Source: Nocardioides sp. Root190
GTDB taxonomy: Bacteria; Actinomycetota; Actinomycetes; Propionibacteriales; Nocardioidaceae
Assembly: GCF_001428565.1 (NCBI RefSeq)
Contig: NZ_LMIA01000009.1
Coordinates: forward strand, 331,358 to 395,357
DNA: 64,000 nucleotides
Direction of reading: 5' to 3'
A program made the position numbers and the translations under genes. Shown here in pieces: positions 1-8,634 of the stretch. Each line of letters begins with the position of its first letter. Position 1 is the first letter of the stretch. Below the pieces are notes generated by a model that saw only the letters and a list, made by a program, of their open reading frames with translations, did not search any database and was not told the DNA's origin.

Positions 1-156
1 CTGGTCCGCCCACGCGACGATGGCGATCCATTCGCGGATCTCGAGCTGGTGTCGGCCCTTCACATTGGCGCTGAGCTCGGTCAACAGCTCACCGACCGAG
101 CGGCCGTCGTAACGGCCGATCAGTGCGGTGGATGCGGTCCCGAGATCCATACCCAT
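1..156 (-). CDS. Partial N-terminus of a probable DUF222/HNH endonuclease family protein
   Basis: A 52-codon open frame runs off the left edge of the window. It can start at ATG 156 or ATG 150 (protein begins MGMDLGTAS or MDLGTAS). The end of the visible part, LEIREWIAIVAWADQ, resembles the first helix of DUF222 proteins of actinobacteria, which usually carry a C-terminal HNH nuclease domain that would lie outside the window. No strong Shine-Dalgarno is seen. The hairpin repeats just upstream of its start fit this reading, because such repeats often sit beside DUF222 genes. The family call rests on about 50 residues and on context, so it is tentative. Confidence 0.4.
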   Translation of the reverse strand, partial: MGMDLGTASTALIGRYDGRSVGELLTELSANVKGRHQLEIREWIAIVAWADQ

Positions 157-204
157 ATTGGATCACGACCGACCGACACAACCACCGGCAGGCGGGAAGC
201 CCGG

Positions 205-690
205 TGGTCGAGGAGGTCGCGCAGCGACCGTCTCGAGACCTGGTGAGTCGGTGCCGGAACCCAGGCGTGGGCAGGTGGGTGCATCGGAGCGGCTCCCCGT
301 TGGTCGAGGAGGTCGCGCAGCGACCGTCTCGAGACCTGGCAACCCGGTGCCGGAACTGGCCCGTGGACACCCGGGTGCACCGTGGCCAGGGGTCTCGAGA
401 CGGCCGCGGGCGGCCTCCTCGACCAACGGTGGCCGTCCGTCGTACCCGGTCGTTGCTGTCGGTGGCGTCCTCGTTGGTCGAGGAGGTCGCGCAGCGACCG
501 TCTCGAGACCTGGTGAGTCGGTGCCGGAACCCCAGACGTGGGCAGGCGGGTGCACCGTTGCGGGTGGTCTCGAGACGGCCGCGGGCGGCCTCCTCGACCA
601 ACGGCGACGCGGGCGGCCTCCTCGACCAACGGCGACGCGGGCGGCGTCCTCGACCAACGGAGGTGACAGGTCGCGCAGGGACCGTCTCGC
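205..690. repeat. Cluster of REP-like imperfect hairpin repeats
   Basis: About 38-bp units occur forward at 205-243, 301-339 and 475-513 and inverted at 391-427 and 566-602. Truncated units lie at about 606-633 and 634-660, and a decayed forward unit at 669-689. Each full unit is a hairpin: the inner stem is GGTCGC/GCGACC in the forward copies and GGCCGC/GCGGCC in the inverted ones. The stretches 301-427 and 475-602 are two similar composite elements, each a forward unit, a spacer of about 52 bp and an inverted unit. The segments 205-283 and 475-554 are also nearly identical over about 80 bp. The open frames across this region are by-products of the repeats. I see no gene between 157 and 918. 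Confidence 0.85.
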
Positions 691-711
691 CGATCAGTGA
701 CGGAGGGCGGG

Positions 712-850
712 TCGAAGGTACGCTGCCCGGGTTACAACAACTTCACGTTCGCGGTGGGGGAAGCCGGTCTGAATCCGGCGCTGACCCGCAACCGTAGGCC
801 ACCTCGGGGTGGCGAGCCGGAGCACCTGTCGCAGACGTCTTGACACACAC
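712..850 (+). promoter_or_regulatory. Cobalamin (B12) riboswitch
   Basis: The region shows the conserved cobalamin riboswitch core: GTGGGGGAAGCCGGT at about 754-768, GAATCCGGCGCTGACCCGCA at about 771-790 with the CCGCAACCGTA tail at 786-796, and a B12-box-like GCCGGAGCACCTGTC at about 815-830. It lies 70 nt upstream of the first gene of a putative B12 capture and uptake operon. The stretch 851-918, ending in a GGGGGAG ribosome binding site at about 907-913, is the likely expression platform. By family knowledge, adenosylcobalamin binding would shut off the downstream genes. The outer borders are estimates. Confidence 0.9.
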
Positions 851-918
851 GCTGTCGCGGAACGCAGCGGGTCGTCGGCCTCGCCGGTCCTCCCGTTGGC
901 TGCAGCGGGGGAGCAATC

Positions 919-2058
919 ATGCGCATCCAGATCCACCGAACGTCCCGCCTGCTCTGCGCAGCCGGGCTCATCCTCACCGTCGCCCTCGCTGGGTGCGGCA
1001 AGGAGGATGACGCCGAGAGCGTAGTGGAGACGTCGGCGAGCGAGGCGGCAACGCCAGAGGCGGCGCTTGCCGGCGCAGCGTGGCTCGAGAGCCAGCTCGT
1101 CGACGGCGTGCTCGTGAACCGTGAGTACAAGGTCGACGACTACAGCACGACTGTCGAGCTCGCGTACGCCCTGCGCGCGGTCGCCCCGGAGAGCGCGGCG
1201 CTCCCGGCCATCGAAGAGGCCCTGGCCGCGGGTGTCGATGCCTACGCCAGCCCCGGTGAGGACGTCTACGCCGGATCCACCGGGAAGCTTGTCGCGTTCG
1301 CTGCAGACGCGGGCGTCGATCCGCGCGGCTTCGGCGGCGAGGACCTGGTCGCCCAGCTGGAGGCGCGCACCAACGACGACGGGCCGGCGAAGGGTCGCAT
1401 CGTCGACCAGAGCAGCTACGGCGACTACGCCAACTCCTTCGGTCAGGCGTGGGCCGTCCGCGGGCTGACCCTGGCCGGGTCGGAGGAGGCGGCCGCTGCG
1501 CGCGACTACCTTCTGCAGCAGCAGTGCACGTCCGGGTTCGTCCGTCTCTACTTCCCCGAGCTGCGCGCGAAGGACCAGACCTGCGACGGCGCCGGAGCCG
1601 CGCCGGAGCCGGTCGACACCACGGCGCTCGCCTACGTCCTCCTGCACGACCTGGCGGCGGAGGACCCGATCCTGGCAGCGGCGCTCGACAATGGCATCAA
1701 CTACATCCTCGACCAGCAGGCCGAGGACGGCTCGTTCTCAGGTGGCGACGGCTCCGTCATCCCGAACACCAACAGCACGGGTCTGGCCGGCTGGGCACTC
1801 CACCTCGCCGGCGAGGACGAAGCCGCCGCGGACGCGGCGGTCTGGGTCCGGGGACGCCAGTTGGGGGCGTGCGAGGGCGAGCTCGCGAAGGACGCCGGCG
1901 CGATCGGGTACGACGACGCGGCCGTGATCTCGGCCGGTGGGTCCGGACTGACGGTCAAGACCGAGTACCAGTGGCGGTTGTCGACCGCGCAGTCCCTGCC
2001 TGCCCTGCTCGCCACGCCGGAGGGAACGACCGAAGCGCCGTGCCCGAAGGCCTCCTGA
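919..2058 (+). CDS. Lipoprotein with terpene-cyclase/prenyltransferase-like alpha-barrel fold; candidate B12-binding alpha domain
   Basis: A 379-residue exported lipoprotein: basic N-terminus, hydrophobic stretch and lipobox LAGC with Cys26 as the lipidation site. The rest resembles squalene-cyclase/prenyltransferase repeat proteins, with repeated helical segments containing TVELAYALRAV, TALAYVLLHDL and DGSFSGGDGS followed by STGLAGWAL. The acidic DxDD motif of true cyclases is not apparent, so it is unlikely to be an enzyme of terpene synthesis. Animal intrinsic factor and transcobalamin use the same alpha-barrel fold to bind cobalamin. It is the first gene behind the B12 riboswitch, has a good ribosome binding site, and overlaps the next gene. 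A cobalamin-binding role is inference; the lipoprotein and fold assignments are firmer. Confidence 0.75.
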   Translation: MRIQIHRTSRLLCAAGLILTVALAGCGKEDDAESVVETSASEAATPEAALAGAAWLESQLVDGVLVNREYKVDDYSTTVELAYALRAVAPESAALPAIEEALAAGVDAYASPGEDVYAGSTGKLVAFAADAGVDPRGFGGEDLVAQLEARTNDDGPAKGRIVDQSSYGDYANSFGQAWAVRGLTLAGSEEAAAARDYLLQQQCTSGFVRLYFPELRAKDQTCDGAGAAPEPVDTTALAYVLLHDLAAEDPILAAALDNGINYILDQQAEDGSFSGGDGSVIPNTNSTGLAGWALHLAGEDEAAADAAVWVRGRQLGACEGELAKDAGAIGYDDAAVISAGGSGLTVKTEYQWRLSTAQSLPALLATPEGTTEAPCPKAS

Positions 2059-2693
2059 CCACTCGACCTGCGGCGGTGCTCGCGAGCCTGGTGCTCGCGG
2101 CACTGCCGCTGTCGGCATTCCCGGCGGCGGCGGCCACGGCGCCGGTCGTCTGCGGCGACGACGAGGTGACTGTCGTCGTCGACCCCAACGAGCTGGGCGG
2201 CGCGACACGCGTGGCCTGCGCCGCCGGCGGCGGGACGGCGTCGCAGCTGTTCGAGGCCGTGGGGTTCCGCCTCAGCGCGGCAAACGCCCCAGGCATGCAG
2301 GGCTACGTGTGTCGCATCAATGGCCGGCCCGATGACGGCCGGTGCACGCAGGGTGACGCCTACTGGAGCCTGTGGTGGTCGGCTGCCGACAGTGACGCCT
2401 GGGCCTACGCCACTCTTGGCGTGGACGCCCTGGAGCTGCAGCCGGGTGATCGCCTCGCCTTCGCCTGGCACCAGGGCGACGGCAGCGCAACACCTCCCGA
2501 CCTGGCGCTCCCGGGCGGCACCGAGGCCGGCACCCCGAACAGCGACGAGGTCGTCAAGGGTGCAGGCCCCGTGGAGCAGGGAGAGGTTGGGGACCACGAC
2601 GACGGCGTACCCGGCTGGCTCGTGGCCGGTGCTGCGGTCGCCGTGCTCGGCGCCGCGGCCGTCGTACCCCTGCGGCGCAGGCGCCAGCAGTGA
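2040..2693 (+). CDS. Membrane-anchored DUF4430-like protein; candidate B12-binding beta domain
   Basis: A 217-residue protein from a GTG start that overlaps the end of the previous gene by 19 nt; GGAGGG at 2019-2024 could be its ribosome binding site. It has an N-terminal signal peptide, a middle beta-rich domain (GYVCRINGRPDDG, YWSLWWS, LELQPGDRLAFAW) typical of DUF4430, and a C-terminal membrane helix followed by RRRRQQ, a cell-surface anchor. DUF4430 resembles the C-terminal beta domain of transcobalamin. Beside the alpha-barrel lipoprotein it looks like the second half of a split transcobalamin-type binder that passes B12 to the ECF transporter encoded next. The domain assignment rests on motif pattern and context. 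Confidence 0.7.
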   Translation: MPEGLLTTRPAAVLASLVLAALPLSAFPAAAATAPVVCGDDEVTVVVDPNELGGATRVACAAGGGTASQLFEAVGFRLSAANAPGMQGYVCRINGRPDDGRCTQGDAYWSLWWSAADSDAWAYATLGVDALELQPGDRLAFAWHQGDGSATPPDLALPGGTEAGTPNSDEVVKGAGPVEQGEVGDHDDGVPGWLVAGAAVAVLGAAAVVPLRRRRQQ

Positions 2694-3787
2694 GGATCCC
2701 GCGTGACCTCCACCCCGTGTCGTGGTGGGTGTGGGCGATCGGGCTGGCGGTCGGGGCGTCGTTCACGACCAACCCGTTCCTGCTCGCCCTGCTCCTCGCG
2801 GTGGTCACCCTCACCGTCCTGACCTGCCGGTCCGACCAGCCGTGGGCACGCTCGTTCCGGCTCTACGTGTGGCTGGGGGTGATCGTCGTGGTGGTCCGGG
2901 TGCTGTTCCGGATCCTGCTCGGTGGTGACGTGGAGGGTCACGTCCTCTTCACGCTCCCGTCCATCCCGTTGCCCGATCTTGCTGCCGGCATCGACCTCCT
3001 CGGCCCGTTCACCCGTGAGGAGCTCCTCGCGGCGACCTACGAGGGCACCCGGCTCGCGACGCTGCTCATCGCCGCCGGCGCGGCCAACGCGCTCGCCAAC
3101 CCCAAGCGGCTGATGAAGTCGCTACCACCCGCGCTCTACGAGATCGGGACCGCGATGACGGTGGCGATCAGCGTCGTCCCGCAGCTGGCCGACAGCGCCG
3201 CCCGGGTCCGGGCGGCGCAGCAGCTGCGCGGTGGCCCGGAGGGCAGGTTCGGCAAGGTCCGCGGCGTACGCCGGCTGGTCGTCCCGATCCTGGAGGACTC
3301 CTTCGACCGCTCGCTGGCACTCGCGGCAGGTATGGATGCACGCGGCTACGGCCGCACCGGCGACGCCACGCCGAAGGAGCGCCGGATCACCGGCACGCTG
3401 ATGATCGTGGGCCTGATCGGCGTCGCCGTCGGCGTGTACGCCGTCCTCGACTCCTCCGCGCCACGACTGCTCGCCCTCCCGATGCTCGCCCTGGGCACTG
3501 CCACCGCGCTGGCCGGCTTCGCCGTCGCCGGGCGGCGGGTGGGCCGGACTCGCTACCGACCCGACCGCTGGCGGCTGCCCGAGGTGCTCGTCGCGACGTC
3601 CGGTGTCGCCGCCGGCGCCGGCCTGTGGGCCGTTCAGCACTGGGACGTCGCCATCGCGCACCCCGGCGTGCTGGTGATGCCCTCGATCACTGTTCCCGCT
3701 GTCGTCGCCGTGCTGGTCGGCGTGGTCCCCGTCTGGGTGACGCCGCCGCCGATGACCGCGCAACGTCGCGAGGAGGCCTTTCGATGA
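2690..3787 (+). CDS. ecfT: ECF transporter transmembrane component T (CbiQ/EcfT family)
   Basis: A 365-residue integral membrane protein starting at GTG 2690 in a 4-bp GTGA overlap with the upstream stop. Several hydrophobic helices lie in the first 110 residues and again in the last third. The cytoplasmic part carries the typical coupling motifs, an RAAQQLRGG stretch and MDARGYGRTG, where Ala-Arg-Gly contacts the ATPases. EcfT links the energy-providing ATPases to the substrate-binding S protein. It is followed directly by the ATPase and S genes, so a complete ECF module is encoded. The extra C-terminal helices make it longer than the usual 250-300 residues. Confidence 0.88.
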   Translation: MRIPRDLHPVSWWVWAIGLAVGASFTTNPFLLALLLAVVTLTVLTCRSDQPWARSFRLYVWLGVIVVVVRVLFRILLGGDVEGHVLFTLPSIPLPDLAAGIDLLGPFTREELLAATYEGTRLATLLIAAGAANALANPKRLMKSLPPALYEIGTAMTVAISVVPQLADSAARVRAAQQLRGGPEGRFGKVRGVRRLVVPILEDSFDRSLALAAGMDARGYGRTGDATPKERRITGTLMIVGLIGVAVGVYAVLDSSAPRLLALPMLALGTATALAGFAVAGRRVGRTRYRPDRWRLPEVLVATSGVAAGAGLWAVQHWDVAIAHPGVLVMPSITVPAVVAVLVGVVPVWVTPPPMTAQRREEAFR

Positions 3788-5394
3788 TCGAGCTGCGCGG
3801 CATCACCTTCGCCTACGACGGTGCGCCGACACCCGTGCTGGACGGCGTCGACCTGACCATCGAGGCCGGCGAGCTGGTCGTGCTCGCCGGGCCCACGGGC
3901 GTCGGCAAGTCGACCCTGCTCGGCGTGGTCGCCGGGCTGGTGCCGGGGTTCACCGGTGGCGTGCTGACCGGCGAGGTCCTGCTCGACGGGGCGAGCGTCA
4001 TCGAGCTGCCGGCCCGCGAACGCGCCCACGTGATCGGGTTCGTCGGTCAGAACCCGGCCGCCTGGTTCGTCACCGACACCGTCGAGGAGGAGCTCGCGTT
4101 CGGGATGGAGCAGCTCGGTCTCCCCGCGGCCACGATGCGTCGCCGGGTCGAGGAGACCCTGGACCTGCTCGGCATCGCCGACCTGCGGCACCGCGACCTG
4201 CGCACACTCTCCGGTGGACAGCAGCAGCGGGTCGCGATCGGCGCGGTGCTCACCACCCATCCCCGCCTGCTCGTGCTCGACGAGCCGACCTCTGCCCTCG
4301 ACCCGACCGCTGCCGAGGACGTCCTCGCGACGCTGACCCGTCTGGTCCACGACCTCGGTGTTTCGGTGCTGGTCGCCGAGCACCGGCTCGAGCGCGTCGT
4401 CCCCTTCGCCGACCGGCTGTGCCTGCTCGGGGGCGACCCGGAGCGACCCGGGTCGGTCACGGTCGGAGAGCCCGCCGACGTGCTGCGTGACGCCCCGATC
4501 GCGCCGCCGATCGTCGAGCTCGGTCGTCTCGCCGGCTGGGAGCCGCTGCCCCTGACGGTCCGGGACGCGAGGCGCCGCGCCCCTGCGTTGCGGGAGCGTC
4601 TGGGCGAGCCGCAGGAGCGCCCTGCCCCGGACGCCGGCGAGATCGTCGTCGACGTACGACGCCTGGTGCTCGGCCACGGCCGGACACTGGTCCTGCGCGA
4701 GGTCGACCTCACGCTGCGGACCGGTGTCGTGACGGCACTGATGGGACGCAACGGCGCCGGGAAGTCGACGTTGCTCTGGGCCCTGCAGGGTCGACACGCC
4801 CCGGAGCGTGGCTCGGTCACGGTGGCCGGCGAGGACCCGGCCAAGCTCCGTCCCGAGCAGCGCCGCGAGACCACCGGCCTGGTGCCGCAGAGCCCTGCCG
4901 ACCTGCTCTACCTCGAGACGGTCGCGCAGGAGTGTGGTGCTGCCGACGCCTCCGCCGATGCTGCCGAGGGAACCTGCTCGGCGCTGCTGGCACGGCTCGC
5001 CCCGGGCATCGACCCCGACCGCCACCCGCGCGACCTCTCGGAGGGCCAGCGGCTCGCCCTGGCGGTCGCAATCGTGCTGACGACCAGGCCGCCGGTTCTC
5101 CTGCTCGACGAGCCCACCCGCGGCCTCGACTACCCCGCGAAGCACGCCCTCGCGCAGGTGCTGCGCGAGCTCGCGGTCGAGCCGGGCGCCGGTCGTGCGG
5201 TCCTCGTCGCCACGCACGACGTCGAGTTCGTCGCCCAGGTGGCCGACGACCTCGTGGTGCTCGCGGAGGGCGAGGTGGTCTCCTCGGGCCCGGTCGCGAG
5301 CGCGGTCGCGGAGTCGCCGGCGTTCGCCCCCCAGGTCACCAAGGTGCTCGGGCCGGGCTGGCTGACGGTCGCCGACGTGGAGGCAGCGCTGTGA
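3784..5394 (+). CDS. Fused ECF transporter ATPase (two ABC domains)
   Basis: A 536-residue protein with two complete ABC ATPase domains in one chain, replacing separate EcfA1 and EcfA2. Domain 1: Walker A GPTGVGKST at 36-44, signature LSGGQ at 142-146, Walker B LLVLDEPTSALDP around Asp166-Glu167. Domain 2: Walker A GRNGAGKST from about 321, signature LSEGQ, Walker B VLLLDEPTRGLD. The second signature has Glu in place of the first Gly. ATG 3784 overlaps the ecfT stop as ATGA. It powers uptake through EcfT and the S component encoded next. The larger annotated frame upstream of 3784 is a read-through and not part of the gene. Confidence 0.92.
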   Translation: MIELRGITFAYDGAPTPVLDGVDLTIEAGELVVLAGPTGVGKSTLLGVVAGLVPGFTGGVLTGEVLLDGASVIELPARERAHVIGFVGQNPAAWFVTDTVEEELAFGMEQLGLPAATMRRRVEETLDLLGIADLRHRDLRTLSGGQQQRVAIGAVLTTHPRLLVLDEPTSALDPTAAEDVLATLTRLVHDLGVSVLVAEHRLERVVPFADRLCLLGGDPERPGSVTVGEPADVLRDAPIAPPIVELGRLAGWEPLPLTVRDARRRAPALRERLGEPQERPAPDAGEIVVDVRRLVLGHGRTLVLREVDLTLRTGVVTALMGRNGAGKSTLLWALQGRHAPERGSVTVAGEDPAKLRPEQRRETTGLVPQSPADLLYLETVAQECGAADASADAAEGTCSALLARLAPGIDPDRHPRDLSEGQRLALAVAIVLTTRPPVLLLDEPTRGLDYPAKHALAQVLRELAVEPGAGRAVLVATHDVEFVAQVADDLVVLAEGEVVSSGPVASAVAESPAFAPQVTKVLGPGWLTVADVEAAL

Positions 5395-6224
5395 CGGGGG
5401 AGCCGATCACGACGAGCGAGCGCGCGGTCGCCGTACCCCTCCACCTGCGCTCGCGGGTGGTGCTCGCCATCACCTCGGTGATCGGCCTGATGATGCTGTC
5501 CTGGCCGCTGCTCCTGGAGGTCGACCCGACCGCCGAGCGGGTCGATCCGCCGTTCCTCTTCCTGCTGCTGCTCCCGCTCGTGCTCGGCGTCGTGCTCGCC
5601 GAGCTGGGGGAGGGCGGCATGGACTCGCGGGTCCTCGCCGTCCTGGGCGTCCTCACCGCGGTCAACGCCGTGCTGCGGGTCCTCGATGCCGGGACCGCCG
5701 GACTCGAGCTCGTCTTCTTCCTGCTCATCCTCTCCGGGCGGGTGTTCGGAGCGGGGTTCGGATTCGTCCTCGGATGCACGACGTTGTTCGCCTCGGCGTT
5801 GCTGACCGCCGGCGTCGGGCCGTGGCTGCCGTTCCAGATGCTCGTGGCGGCGTGGGTCGGGATGGGCGCCGGCCTGCTGCCGCGCCGCTTCACGGGTCGA
5901 GCCGAGATCGTGCTGCTGGTCGGCTACGGCATCGTCTCGGCCTACCTCTACGGCCTGCTGATGAACCTGCAGGGCTGGCCCTTCATCGCCGGCGTCCAGG
6001 TGCCGGGGCAGGACTCCACCGAGCTGTCCTACGTCCCCGGCGCGCCGGTGCTGGAGAACCTGCACCACTTCATCGTCTACACGCTGCTGACCTCGACCGG
6101 CGGCTGGGACACCGGTCGCGCGATCACGAACGCACTGGCCATCGCGCTGCTCGGACCGGCCGTGCTGACGACCCTGCGCCGGGCGGCGAGGAAGGCCCGG
6201 ATCAACCCGCTCAGGGCTCGATGA
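5391..6224 (+). CDS. ECF transporter substrate-binding S component, probably for cobalamin
   Basis: A 277-residue protein starting at GTG 5391, overlapping the ATPase stop by 4 nt. It has about six membrane helices with the glycine and alanine-rich stretches of S components ([28 protein letters not shown]). S components bind the vitamin and topple in the membrane when they join the EcfT-ATPase module. The riboswitch at the head of the operon points to cobalamin or a cobalamin precursor as substrate, as for CbrT-type S components. Its end overlaps the convergent sugar dehydrogenase gene by 14 nt. Substrate specificity is inferred from regulation and neighbours only. Confidence 0.85.
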   Translation: MTGEPITTSERAVAVPLHLRSRVVLAITSVIGLMMLSWPLLLEVDPTAERVDPPFLFLLLLPLVLGVVLAELGEGGMDSRVLAVLGVLTAVNAVLRVLDAGTAGLELVFFLLILSGRVFGAGFGFVLGCTTLFASALLTAGVGPWLPFQMLVAAWVGMGAGLLPRRFTGRAEIVLLVGYGIVSAYLYGLLMNLQGWPFIAGVQVPGQDSTELSYVPGAPVLENLHHFIVYTLLTSTGGWDTGRAITNALAIALLGPAVLTTLRRAARKARINPLRAR

Positions 6225-7380
6225 GCAGGATCCGGTCGTCGTCCTCGCCGGCGTCGCCGCGTCCGTCCTGGTTGCTCGTGGTCAGCCACAGCCGACCGTC
6301 AGGAGCGCGTACGACGGTGCGCAACCGGCCGTACTCCCCGGCCTCGCCGGGACGCTCTGCCGTGAAGTAGTCGGTCGGGTCGGACACCTGGCCGCTGGCG
6401 ACCTTGATCCGCCAGAGGCGCTCGCCCTGCAGCGCGGCCATCCAGAGGTAGCCGGCGGCGTAGGCAAGGCCGGACGGGGAGGCCTCGTCGGTCTTCCAGG
6501 TCATCTGCGGCTGGGTGAACCGGGCCGGGCCGCCGGTGCCCTCGACGACGGGCCAGCCGTAGTCCTCGCCCGGGAGGATCCGGTTGAGCTCGTCGGCCTT
6601 GTCCTGGCCGAACTCCGAGGCCCACAGGGACCCGTCGGGGTCGAAGGTCAGGCCCTGGACGTTGCGGTGGCCCCACGACCACACGACGGTCCCGAAGGGG
6701 TTGTCGGGGGCAGGGTCGCCGTCCGCGGTGATCCGCAGGATCTTGCCTGCGAGCGAGTTCCGCTTGCGGGCCAGCTGCTTGTTGCCGGCCTCGCCCGTGC
6801 TGACGTAGAGGTAGCCGTCGGGGCCGAAGGCGAGCCGTCCACCGTCGTGGGTGGTGCCGGTCGGGATGCCGGTCAGGACCGGCTCGGGCGCACCGAGCGT
6901 GGAACCGTCCAGGCGGGCGCGCACGACGCGGTTGTCCTCGGCCGTGCAGACGTAGAAGTAGACGAGGCCGTCGCTCTCGAACGACGGGGAGACGGCCACG
7001 CCGAGCAGCCCGGCCTCACCGCGCGGATCGGTCTCGGGGATCCGGCCGAGAACGACGACCTCGCCCTGCTCGCCGGATGCGTCGCTGCCGGCCTCGGGCG
7101 GGCTCACGAGCAGGACCCGGGCCGAGTCGCGCTCGGTCACGACGGCGTTGCCGTCCGGCAGGAAGGCGATGCCCCAGGGAGTGGCCAGGCCGCTGGCGAC
7201 CGTCGCGACCACGTCGGGGACTCCGTCGACCACGAAGGTCAGCTGGCCGTCCTCGGCGGATCCGGTGGGCTCCGCAGCAGTGCCCGAGACGTCGAGGTCG
7301 GTCTCGTTGCCGCCCTGGCCACAGGCCGTGACGATCAGGGCGAGGGCGATCAGGGAGCCCGCGACCGCCCGCCGCCTCAC
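6211..7380 (-). CDS. PQQ-dependent sugar dehydrogenase-like lipoprotein (glucose/sorbosone dehydrogenase family)
   Basis: A 389-residue protein starting at GTG 7380, which overlaps the stop of the upstream hydrolase gene as GTGA. The N-terminus is a lipoprotein signal with lipobox VTAC and Cys20. The body is a six-bladed beta-propeller of the soluble aldose/sorbosone dehydrogenase family: [67 protein letters not shown] and [13 protein letters not shown]. The family oxidises sugars or related alcohols outside the membrane, often with PQQ. No PQQ biosynthesis genes are visible here, so cofactor and substrate remain open. Confidence 0.88.
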   Translation of the reverse strand: MRRRAVAGSLIALALIVTACGQGGNETDLDVSGTAAEPTGSAEDGQLTFVVDGVPDVVATVASGLATPWGIAFLPDGNAVVTERDSARVLLVSPPEAGSDASGEQGEVVVLGRIPETDPRGEAGLLGVAVSPSFESDGLVYFYVCTAEDNRVVRARLDGSTLGAPEPVLTGIPTGTTHDGGRLAFGPDGYLYVSTGEAGNKQLARKRNSLAGKILRITADGDPAPDNPFGTVVWSWGHRNVQGLTFDPDGSLWASEFGQDKADELNRILPGEDYGWPVVEGTGGPARFTQPQMTWKTDEASPSGLAYAAGYLWMAALQGERLWRIKVASGQVSDPTDYFTAERPGEAGEYGRLRTVVRAPDGRLWLTTSNQDGRGDAGEDDDRILLIEP

Positions 7381-8330
7381 GCGTCGGCCTCGGACGACTC
7401 GATTCCCCGGAGGAAGTCCAGCAGGAGGTCGTGCACGCGCTCGGGCTGCTCGAGCTGCACGAAGTGGGAGCCCGCGAGCTCGACGTAGGTCGAGTCCACA
7501 CCCCGGTCGGAGAGCCGCCGCGAGGCGCTGGCCATGTCCCGGGCGCCGGCCAGGACGTCGTACGTCGCGGACACGAAGAGCGTCGGCACGTTGATCTGGC
7601 TCAGCCGCACGCGCGGGTGGCGTGAGGTCGCGATGGCGAGCCGGGCGTACCAGTCGACCGGCGTGGTCAGGAACTCCTGCAGACCGAGGGCGGCGGCATC
7701 GGGATCGGTCACCGGGAACATGAAGCCGGTGCGGCCCAGCAGCCTGACCGTGCGCGGACCCATCGGGATCCGGCGGGCGATCGGGTTGGTGAGGACGCCG
7801 GAGTACTGCGCGACCCGGCACAGGTTGACGGTCAGGGCGCGGGCGACCAGGCGCGGGACGTGGAGCGGCGCGAGCATCGTCGCGAAGGTGTCGCCGGGGA
7901 CCCCGCACATCGCGAAGATGCCGGTGACCCGCTCCGGGTGGCGGTAGGTCAGCTCGAAGGCGGTGTTCACGCCCATCGACCAGCCCATCAGCACGGCTCG
8001 GTCGATGCCGAAGTGGTCCATGACCGAGAGCCCGTCCTGGACGAAGTGCTCGATCTCGACGTGGCGGTGGTCGCGGGGGCGCTCCGAGCCTCCGACGCCA
8101 CGGTGGTTCCACGACACGACCCGCACGCCGCAGTCGGGGTCGAGGAGCCACGGCCACAGGTAGGGGTTGGTCCCGAGGCCGTTGCAGAGCACCACCGTCG
8201 GTCCGTCGATCACGCCGTCGGGGTCGTTGGTCCAGGCCCGGACGTGGGTGCCGTCGTCGGAGAGGATGTCGCGGAAGGCGATGGACGCCGACCGGACGCG
8301 TTGCTCGGGGCGGGGAGCAGAGGTCGCCAT
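7377..8330 (-). CDS. Alpha/beta hydrolase
   Basis: A 317-residue protein with the alpha/beta hydrolase fold. The oxyanion region is [14 protein letters not shown], the nucleophile elbow GWSMG carries the catalytic Ser, and [13 protein letters not shown] holds the catalytic His near the C-terminus. ATG 8330 (protein [10 protein letters not shown]) was chosen because homology-like sequence begins soon after it; the frame stays open further upstream, but that stretch lies over a separate small gene. The gene shares a 4-bp overlap with the sugar dehydrogenase, so the two are probably co-transcribed. The natural substrate (ester, lactone or other) cannot be read from the sequence. Confidence 0.85.
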   Translation of the reverse strand: MATSAPRPEQRVRSASIAFRDILSDDGTHVRAWTNDPDGVIDGPTVVLCNGLGTNPYLWPWLLDPDCGVRVVSWNHRGVGGSERPRDHRHVEIEHFVQDGLSVMDHFGIDRAVLMGWSMGVNTAFELTYRHPERVTGIFAMCGVPGDTFATMLAPLHVPRLVARALTVNLCRVAQYSGVLTNPIARRIPMGPRTVRLLGRTGFMFPVTDPDAAALGLQEFLTTPVDWYARLAIATSRHPRVRLSQINVPTLFVSATYDVLAGARDMASASRRLSDRGVDSTYVELAGSHFVQLEQPERVHDLLLDFLRGIESSEADA

Positions 8331-8370
8331 GACTTGATTCTGCCCGACCGGACTGCCGGCGTGGGCAGGA

Positions 8371-8604
8371 TCAGGCGTGGAGCGAGATGGAGGTGTCGAG
8401 CGTCTCAGCCGCAGGCACCCCTGCCCGGGCGGCGAGGAAGCGCTCGACCTCCTCGCGTTCGGCCCGCCGCTGGGTGCACTGCGTGAGTGCGACCATCGCG
8501 TTGCGGCGTGCCTGCTGCTGGGCGTTGAGCGACCACTGCTGGGCGAGTGAGATCGGGGACATCCGTCGCCTCCCGGGCGGCTGGGGGACATCTGCGGTGG
8601 TCAT
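8371..8604 (-). CDS. Small hypothetical protein, 77 residues
   Basis: A short minus-strand frame between the hydrolase and the EamA transporter. The protein is hydrophilic and helical, with a run of Gln, Arg and Ala (SLAQQWSLNAQQQARRNAM), and has no membrane helix or signal peptide. A second in-frame ATG at 8562 (MSPISLAQQW) would give 63 residues. Codon use with G or C in third position and the fit between flanking genes support it as a real gene. I do not recognise a family. Confidence 0.5.
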   Translation of the reverse strand: MTTADVPQPPGRRRMSPISLAQQWSLNAQQQARRNAMVALTQCTQRRAEREEVERFLAARAGVPAAETLDTSISLHA

Positions 8605-8634
8605 CAGACTAGGCCTCGCAAGGTGTGGAGCACG

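Noticed and set aside
205..690. CRISPR array
   Set aside because: Units occur in both orientations with irregular spacing and conserved flanks, and no cas genes are near.
89..797. Several overlapping open frames of 130-220 codons with repeated LVEEVAQRPSRDL-like stretches
   Set aside because: They translate the hairpin repeats on both strands and have no ribosome binding sites or family features; the DNA repeats explain them fully.
919..2058. Terpene cyclase enzyme
   Set aside because: The protein is a secreted lipoprotein without an obvious DxDD motif and lies behind a B12 riboswitch with an ECF transporter.
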